DNA from: an uncultured Bacteroidota bacterium
Lineage (GTDB): Bacteria; Bacteroidota; Bacteroidia; Chitinophagales; Chitinophagaceae
Direction of reading: 5' to 3'
Assembly (NCBI GenBank): GCA_903819975.1
Contig: CAIJFI010000010.1
Location: 1-64,000, forward strand
Length of the DNA: 64,000 bases
Within the stretch, counting starts at the first letter, position 1; the number at the start of each line of letters is the position of its first letter. Below the pieces are notes generated by a model that worked only from the letters and a program-made list of their open reading frames with translations, made no database searches and was not told where the DNA came from. The position numbers were made by a program, and so were the translations under genes. Shown here piece by piece: positions 59,175 through 64,000 of this stretch.

Positions 59175-62100
59175 CTACTTTTTTGTAGCATTTGTTTTAG
59201 CAATGTCTTGCTCCAATTTTTGAATCGTATTCACAAATTGGTAAGAACTTAATGCTTCTTGAACAAATGACATTTGCTTATTAGAAAGCGCATTTGGCTT
59301 GCCTTGATAAGCTAATTCCATATTTTGAATAAACTGATCCTCACTCATATTATCCCCCATTGAGCGGTAGTAAACTATTTGTTGCTTCAAGTCCTTCATT
59401 AAAGAATTAGATACCTTTTTAGCCAATTCCAAATCTCCAGCTTCATAACAAGTTTGCAAGAATACATAAGAGAAGTAATTGTGTTGATTACCTCTATTTG
59501 AAGTCATACCGTATGGGAAATTCTTTTCGTTGGTTTCGCTATCTAATTTTCTTAGGATTTGTTTAGCACTGTCTTTTTTGCCTTCCAATATTAAAGCCTG
59601 AGCAACTTGTGCTATAGAATAACGAATTGAATTTAAATGACGTCTGTTTTCTTCATCGTAATATACATTTGGATTTTTTGCATTTCCAAAAGCAAACTTA
59701 GTCATGATATTTTTATAAGCAAGCTCCGTATTCACTGCGTTCTCTCCAATTACAGGAACTAACTCATATGACATACCAGTTTGACGAACATATTTATCAA
59801 GGCCTAACTCTTTTAATTCCTGAAGAGAAGTAAAACATACGGGTCTTTTAAATTGAGAGGTTGCAATAATTGCATACATCGCCATTTCATTCTTAACCAT
59901 ATATTGACGATTAGGATTGAAATCTATCAACATATCATCTACGATATTGTCAGTTGGTTTAGCAATGCCAGAAGCGATAGCGTTTGCCTTATTAACCGGA
60001 ATTTTAAACTTGTGGGTTGGAAAGATGCTTACCGGGCCTTCTGCTGTTGAGGCTTGATACTTTCCTGATTGATCCCCTACTACATAACGTAACACAGAAT
60101 CCAAATTGTGATATGTTTTTTCACCGTATTCTGGAAGTGCATTATAATAAGCAACATTTAATTTATTACCTGCTACTTGCTCTTCACTAAATATGACATC
60201 AAACTTATCACTTTTATTTACTTTGTACCTAAGCTCTTTCATATACCAATCAGAACCTAACAAGCTATTTACCACCACACGCACATCTGGACGAATACCT
60301 TCAACTTCCTGAGCATACCATAAAGGATAAGTGTCATTATCGCCAAATGAGAATAATATAGCATTTGGAGGACAGCTTTCTAAATAGTTACGTGCTAAAT
60401 CACGTGGCAATGTTTTTTGACTTCTGTCATGGTCATCCCATTCTTGCTGAGCCATTAATGTTGGCACTGCTAATAAACAAACCAAAGTTGCAGATATTGC
60501 AGCAACGCGTTGGTTCGCAAACTTTGTAAACCACTCCACCACTTGCAATACTCCTAATCCAATCCAAATTGCAAATGCATAGAAGGACCCTACATAAGCA
60601 TAATCACGCTCACGTGGCTGCAAACTAACTTGGTTTAAATAAATAACAATTGCAATACCAGTAAAGAAGAATAACAATCCAGTTACAACAAAATCCTTTT
60701 TTGCTTTTTGGTATTGGAATATAAATCCAATAATACCCAAAATAAATGGCAACATAAATAATGTATTATGCGCTCTGTTTTGATTACTAATGCTGTCTGG
60801 TAATTTAGATTGATCACCAAAAATTAAATTGTCAATGAATGAAATTCCAGTTGAAAAATTACCGTCGCGTACATTACCAAAACCTTGTAAGTCATTTTGT
60901 TTACCTGCAAAGTTCCATAGGAAATAACGCAAGTACATGAACCCAAATTGATAATTAGTAAAGTATTTAATATTATCTCTTAAAGTTGGTGCTTCCCCGT
61001 CTACAACACCCGCAAATGCTTTATAACTGTCTAATTGGCCACGATCATTTTCCGCATCCCACATTCTTGGAAATAAGTGAGCAGAAGGTGCCGACGCCCA
61101 GTCTCTTTTATAATTCTTACCAGCTAAATCATAGGTATGTGCCGACTTTACATATTGATCACTTCCTTCTATGCTTTCTACTTTATCAACATAGTCTGGA
61201 CCATATAAAATAGGCCAATCGCCATATTGCTCTCTACCTAAGTACCCAACTAAGGTAACAGGATTGTCAACATTATACATATCTACAGAAGGATCTGCAT
61301 TTGAACGAATCATGGTTGTTAAATAACTAGTATACCCTAGTAAGAAAAATGCAGTTGCCCAGATACCTAATTTTAAATAATAAATCCCTTTCTTATTTGC
61401 GAAGTAAATACCAAAAGCCATTATAGCTGCTACTAAAATAAAGAAAGTAATAAACCCACTAAAGAATGGCAACCCAAATGAATTAACAAAAGTCACATCA
61501 AATGCACCAGCCCATTTAATAGTATACTGAATCAAAACCACTTGAATAAATCCTGTAATTACTACTCCAATTATAAAAGCGATTAATCCACCTTTCCAAC
61601 TAGCTTTATAATTACGGAAATAATAAACCATTACAATCGCAGGGATCGTTAACAAGTTTAATAAGTGTACTCCAATAGAAACACCCATCATGTAGAAAAT
61701 AAAAATAATCCACTTATCTGCACCTGGCTGATCTGCTTTATGTTCCCATTTTAAAATGGCCCAAAATACTAATGCAGTAAAGAAAGAACTTAATGCATAA
61801 ACCTCACCTTCTACAGCACTATACCAAAATGAATCTGTAAATGTGTATGCTAATGCCCCCACAATACCAGCACCCATAATTGAAATGATTTGAGCATTGC
61901 TTAAAGCATCCGTTCCTTTTTGTACCATTCTTTTTGCAAAGTGCGTAATTGTCCAAAACAAAAACATAATAGTAAAACCACTTGCCAATGCACTCATTAT
62001 ATTAACTGCTTTTGCTGCAGTTAACGGATTGTCTCCAAATAGGATAATAAAAATACGTCCCAATAAAACAAACATTGGGGCTCCAGGAGGATGCGGAATT

Positions 62101-62237
62101 TGTAATTTATAAGCACTGCTAATAAACTCACCACAATCCCAAAAACTACCAGTAGCTTCTGTGGTCATGATGTATACAGTACAAGCAATAAGGGTTACAA
62201 TCCAACCCGTCCAATTATTAACTTTTTTAAAGTCCAT
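59175..62237 (-). CDS. DUF2723 family membrane glycosyltransferase (GT117-like)
   Basis: A 1020-residue membrane protein. The N-terminal DUF2723 domain (about 1-320) has the signature GSFWDCGEFISSAYKLQIPH and PPGAPMF, with about 12 hydrophobic segments; it resembles protein O-mannosyltransferases and human TMEM260. A soluble region from about residue 620 and TPR-like helices near 880-1000 follow. It likely adds a sugar to exported proteins or a glycan outside the inner membrane; donor and acceptor are unknown. Divergent from mtaB. Confidence 0.9.
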   Translation of the reverse strand: MDFKKVNNWTGWIVTLIACTVYIMTTEATGSFWDCGEFISSAYKLQIPHPPGAPMFVLLGRIFIILFGDNPLTAAKAVNIMSALASGFTIMFLFWTITHFAKRMVQKGTDALSNAQIISIMGAGIVGALAYTFTDSFWYSAVEGEVYALSSFFTALVFWAILKWEHKADQPGADKWIIFIFYMMGVSIGVHLLNLLTIPAIVMVYYFRNYKASWKGGLIAFIIGVVITGFIQVVLIQYTIKWAGAFDVTFVNSFGLPFFSGFITFFILVAAIMAFGIYFANKKGIYYLKLGIWATAFFLLGYTSYLTTMIRSNADPSVDMYNVDNPVTLVGYLGREQYGDWPILYGPDYVDKVESIEGSDQYVKSAHTYDLAGKNYKRDWASAPSAHLFPRMWDAENDRGQLDSYKAFAGVVDGEAPTLRDNIKYFTNYQFGFMYLRYFLWNFAGKQNDLQGFGNVRDGNFSTGISFIDNLIFGDQSKLPDSISNQNRAHNTLFMLPFILGIIGFIFQYQKAKKDFVVTGLLFFFTGIAIVIYLNQVSLQPRERDYAYVGSFYAFAIWIGLGVLQVVEWFTKFANQRVAAISATLVCLLAVPTLMAQQEWDDHDRSQKTLPRDLARNYLESCPPNAILFSFGDNDTYPLWYAQEVEGIRPDVRVVVNSLLGSDWYMKELRYKVNKSDKFDVIFSEEQVAGNKLNVAYYNALPEYGEKTYHNLDSVLRYVVGDQSGKYQASTAEGPVSIFPTHKFKIPVNKANAIASGIAKPTDNIVDDMLIDFNPNRQYMVKNEMAMYAIIATSQFKRPVCFTSLQELKELGLDKYVRQTGMSYELVPVIGENAVNTELAYKNIMTKFAFGNAKNPNVYYDEENRRHLNSIRYSIAQVAQALILEGKKDSAKQILRKLDSETNEKNFPYGMTSNRGNQHNYFSYVFLQTCYEAGDLELAKKVSNSLMKDLKQQIVYYRSMGDNMSEDQFIQNMELAYQGKPNALSNKQMSFVQEALSSYQFVNTIQKLEQDIAKTNATKK

Positions 62238-62257
62238 TTTGACAATTTTAGTAGGTG

Positions 62258-62265
62258 CAAACTTA
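62258..62265 (-). promoter_or_regulatory. Candidate -7 box of the DUF2723 gene
   Basis: On the minus strand TAAGTTTG fits TAnnTTTG, about 20 bases before the ATG at 62237. No -33 TTTG at 19-21 bases. Confidence 0.4.
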
Positions 62266-62342
62266 ACTTAATCTAGGCAAAAAGGGAAATTAAGGGCAGG
62301 TTTATGATTATTTTAAGATTTCCGGGTTCCCTTTAGGTTTTT

Positions 62343-62350
62343 TATCTTTG
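62343..62350 (+). promoter_or_regulatory. Candidate -7 box of mtaB
   Basis: TATCTTTG matches TAnnTTTG and ends 6 bases before the ATG at 62357, so transcription would start at or next to the initiation codon. Confidence 0.4.
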
Positions 62351-62356
62351 TGCCCC

Positions 62357-63649
62357 ATGAGTAACCAACGTTCTGTAGCATTCCATACATTAGGCTGTAA
62401 GCTTAACTTTTCTGAAACTTCTACGCTTTCTAGACAATTGGAGCAAGGAGGTTTTGAAAAGAAAGCTTTTACGGACAAAGCCGACGTGTACGTGATTAAT
62501 ACCTGTTCGGTAACAGATAATGCCGACAAGGAATGTAGGCAATTGGTAAGACGTATTCAAAGACGCGCACCTGAAAGTTTTGTAGTAATAACAGGTTGTT
62601 ACGCCCAATTAAAACCTAAGGAAATCGCAGATATCCCGGGCGTGGATTTAGTTTTGGGTGCAGCAGAAAAATTTAACCTAGTACATCATCTAGCTAGCCT
62701 TACAAAAGGGCAGGAAGCCAAGATTTGTAGTTGTGATATTGAAGAAGTGTCTGGCTTTAATACTTCGTTCTCAGTGAATGACCGTACCCGTACCTTCTTA
62801 AAAGTACAAGACGGCTGTGATTATAGTTGTTCTTTTTGTACCATTCCTATGGCAAGAGGGAAAAGCAGAAGTGATAGTATTGAGAATGTAGTTAAACAAG
62901 CAAAAGGACTTGCGCAAAATGGAGTAAAAGAAATTGTTTTAACTGGAATTAATTTAGGAGATTTTGGAAAAGGCGGAGATGGTGGTAAAAAGCACAATGA
63001 AAATTTCTTTGAATTGGTAAAGGCATTAGATCAAGAAACTGAAATCCCTCGTTACCGTATATCATCTATTGAGCCCAATTTGTTGACTAATGAAATTATT
63101 GAATGGGTGGCAAAAAGTAAAAGCTTTATGCCCCACTTTCATATTCCATTACAAAGCGGATCTGATACCGTGCTTAAGTTAATGCAAAGAAGATACAATA
63201 GCGAATTATATGCGGACCGTATTAAAAGCATTAAAGCAATAATGCCACATGCTTGTATTGGAGTAGACGTTATTGTAGGCTCTCCTGGTGAAACTGAGGA
63301 ATATTTTAAAGAAAGTTTTGATTTTTTACATGCCTTGGATATTTCTTATTTACATGTATTCACCTATTCAGAAAGAGCCATGACAAAGGCGTTGGATATC
63401 AAACCAATTGTTCCAATTGTCGTGAGAAATGAAAGAAATAAAATATTGCGCAACCTTTCTTACCAAAAGCAGCAGTATTTTAATGCACAACATATTGGTG
63501 AAACAAGACCTGTTTTATTTGAGTCAATTAAACAAAAGGACCCTAATGATATAGCAATGCTAGAAGGCTACACCGATAACTATATAAAAATCACAACACC
63601 ATATAGAGCGGAATGGAGTAATAAAATAGTAGACTGGAAAATTGCTTAG
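62357..63649 (+). CDS. mtaB: tRNA (t6A37) methylthiotransferase MtaB
   Basis: About 430 residues. The N-terminal UPF0004 domain has AFHTLGCKLNFSET, INTCSVTDNADKECRQLVRR and VITGCYAQL (three cysteines for one Fe-S cluster); the radical-SAM core has CDYSCSFCTIP (CxxxCxxC); a C-terminal TRAM-like region follows. The sequence is closest to MtaB, which makes ms2t6A at tRNA position 37; MiaB is the alternative but is less similar. I take ATG 62357 as start rather than the TTG at 62348, because the promoter box ends at 62350. Confidence 0.92.
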   Translation: MSNQRSVAFHTLGCKLNFSETSTLSRQLEQGGFEKKAFTDKADVYVINTCSVTDNADKECRQLVRRIQRRAPESFVVITGCYAQLKPKEIADIPGVDLVLGAAEKFNLVHHLASLTKGQEAKICSCDIEEVSGFNTSFSVNDRTRTFLKVQDGCDYSCSFCTIPMARGKSRSDSIENVVKQAKGLAQNGVKEIVLTGINLGDFGKGGDGGKKHNENFFELVKALDQETEIPRYRISSIEPNLLTNEIIEWVAKSKSFMPHFHIPLQSGSDTVLKLMQRRYNSELYADRIKSIKAIMPHACIGVDVIVGSPGETEEYFKESFDFLHALDISYLHVFTYSERAMTKALDIKPIVPIVVRNERNKILRNLSYQKQQYFNAQHIGETRPVLFESIKQKDPNDIAMLEGYTDNYIKITTPYRAEWSNKIVDWKIA

Positions 63650-63657
63650 TAACTAAT

Positions 63658-64000
63658 TTAAATTGGTGATACTTCCTGCACTTTAAATTCAACAATCATC
63701 ATCATATTAATGCTTTCAAGTCTAACAAAAACATTGTTCTTGCCAGCTTTAATAACTTCACCACGTCTACCCATAAATAAACCCTGATTAATAGAAACCT
63801 TGGTCTGTGCTGGGATATTCATCATGTCTACAATTTGTATAGAAGCTGTAGTTGAAAGACCAAGGTATTTTTTTATTTCTTCTATTTCATTGTCTCTAAT
63901 GATAGCAGGCTTTTTTTCAAAATATAAAAAGTTTACTACCCCAATAGTTGATAAAAGTTTGGAATAGTCTTCTTTACATGTCTTTACAAATACATAAGAT
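63658..64000 (-). CDS. NusG/UpxY-family transcription antiterminator, C-terminal part (partial at window edge)
   Basis: A reading frame on the minus strand enters from the right edge and stops at 63658-63660; 113 residues are visible. Early visible residues YVFVKTCKEDYSKLLSTIGV and NFLYFEKKPAIIRDNEIEEI match the NGN domain of NusG and UpxY proteins. The end has the KOW-like segment QGLFMGRRGEVIKAGKNNVFV. Such proteins prevent early termination, often of polysaccharide operons that follow them. The N-terminus lies beyond the window, so which operon it serves cannot be seen here. Confidence 0.85.
   Translation of the reverse strand, partial: SYVFVKTCKEDYSKLLSTIGVVNFLYFEKKPAIIRDNEIEEIKKYLGLSTTASIQIVDMMNIPAQTKVSINQGLFMGRRGEVIKAGKNNVFVRLESINMMMIVEFKVQEVSPI

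Noticed and set aside
1..64000. Search for tRNA, rRNA, insertion sequences, phage genes and CRISPR arrays
   Set aside because: No cloverleaf, rRNA-like segment, transposase, integrase, terminal repeats or spacer arrays were apparent by eye; a tRNAscan or Rfam run could still find a small RNA I missed.

Overview
The window looks like chromosomal DNA of a member of the phylum Bacteroidetes, most likely family Chitinophagaceae. The phylum call rests on AT-rich DNA, repeated matches to the Bacteroidetes -7 promoter box (TAnnTTTG), weak or absent Shine-Dalgarno sequences, a CcoN-CcoO fusion, an OmpA protein with thrombospondin type-3 repeats, DUF2723 and DUF6702 proteins, paired M1 peptidases and a bifunctional DAHP synthase/chorismate mutase. 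The family assignment is inference. I see no rRNA, tRNA, CRISPR array, prophage or insertion sequence. Almost all of it is housekeeping DNA with short intergenic gaps.

Layout. (1) 0.1-2.5 kb: a soluble PAS histidine kinase and a response regulator fused to a Crp/Fnr-type DNA-binding module. (2) 2.5-11.8 kb, minus strand: the cbb3 oxidase set in the order ccoI, ccoS, ccoNO, ccoQ, ccoP, ccoG, ccoH, a SafE-like membrane protein and an unknown small protein. The kinase/regulator pair converges on it and is a natural candidate for its oxygen control. (3) 11.9-18.6 kb: S41 protease, BadF-type kinase, a TPR protein, then etfB-etfA-bifunctional nuclease-ispE. (4) 18.8-26.5 kb: nitrogen assimilation, gltB-gltD and the ammonium transporter amt, the last behind a clear promoter and a 12-bp inverted repeat. 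(5) 26.6-30.9 kb: plsC, priA, murB. (6) 31-32.3 kb: OmpA-type outer-membrane protein. (7) 32.3-42.2 kb, minus strand: a long aromatic amino acid operon, pheA-aminotransferase-tyrA-deaD-DAHP synthase/chorismate mutase-aroB-aroA-aroC-DUF952. (8) 42.2-44.4 kb: a small repeat lipoprotein, then an ECF sigma factor with a membrane protein that joins an anti-sigma-like N-terminus to a trypsin-like protease. (9) 44.4-64 kb: sugar nucleotidyltransferase, PLP deaminase, lipB, rluD, two M1 peptidases, HupE-like and DUF6702 proteins, a GT39 transferase, PAP2 phosphatase, glmM-type mutase, cysteine desulfurase, a DUF2723 transferase, mtaB and the C-terminal part of a NusG/UpxY-like antiterminator cut by the window edge.

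The most notable result lies in the gap in front of pheA. A 27-codon reading frame (42028-42111, minus) has a run WFYFFFYFYF. It is followed by a strong intrinsic terminator, with sequences that can form competing hairpins. This is the architecture of a ribosome-mediated transcription attenuator for phenylalanine and tyrosine. A -7 promoter box sits so close to the leader start codon that the leader mRNA would be nearly leaderless. The attenuator would control flux from PEP and erythrose-4-phosphate to Phe and Tyr, and also the DEAD-box helicase carried inside the operon.
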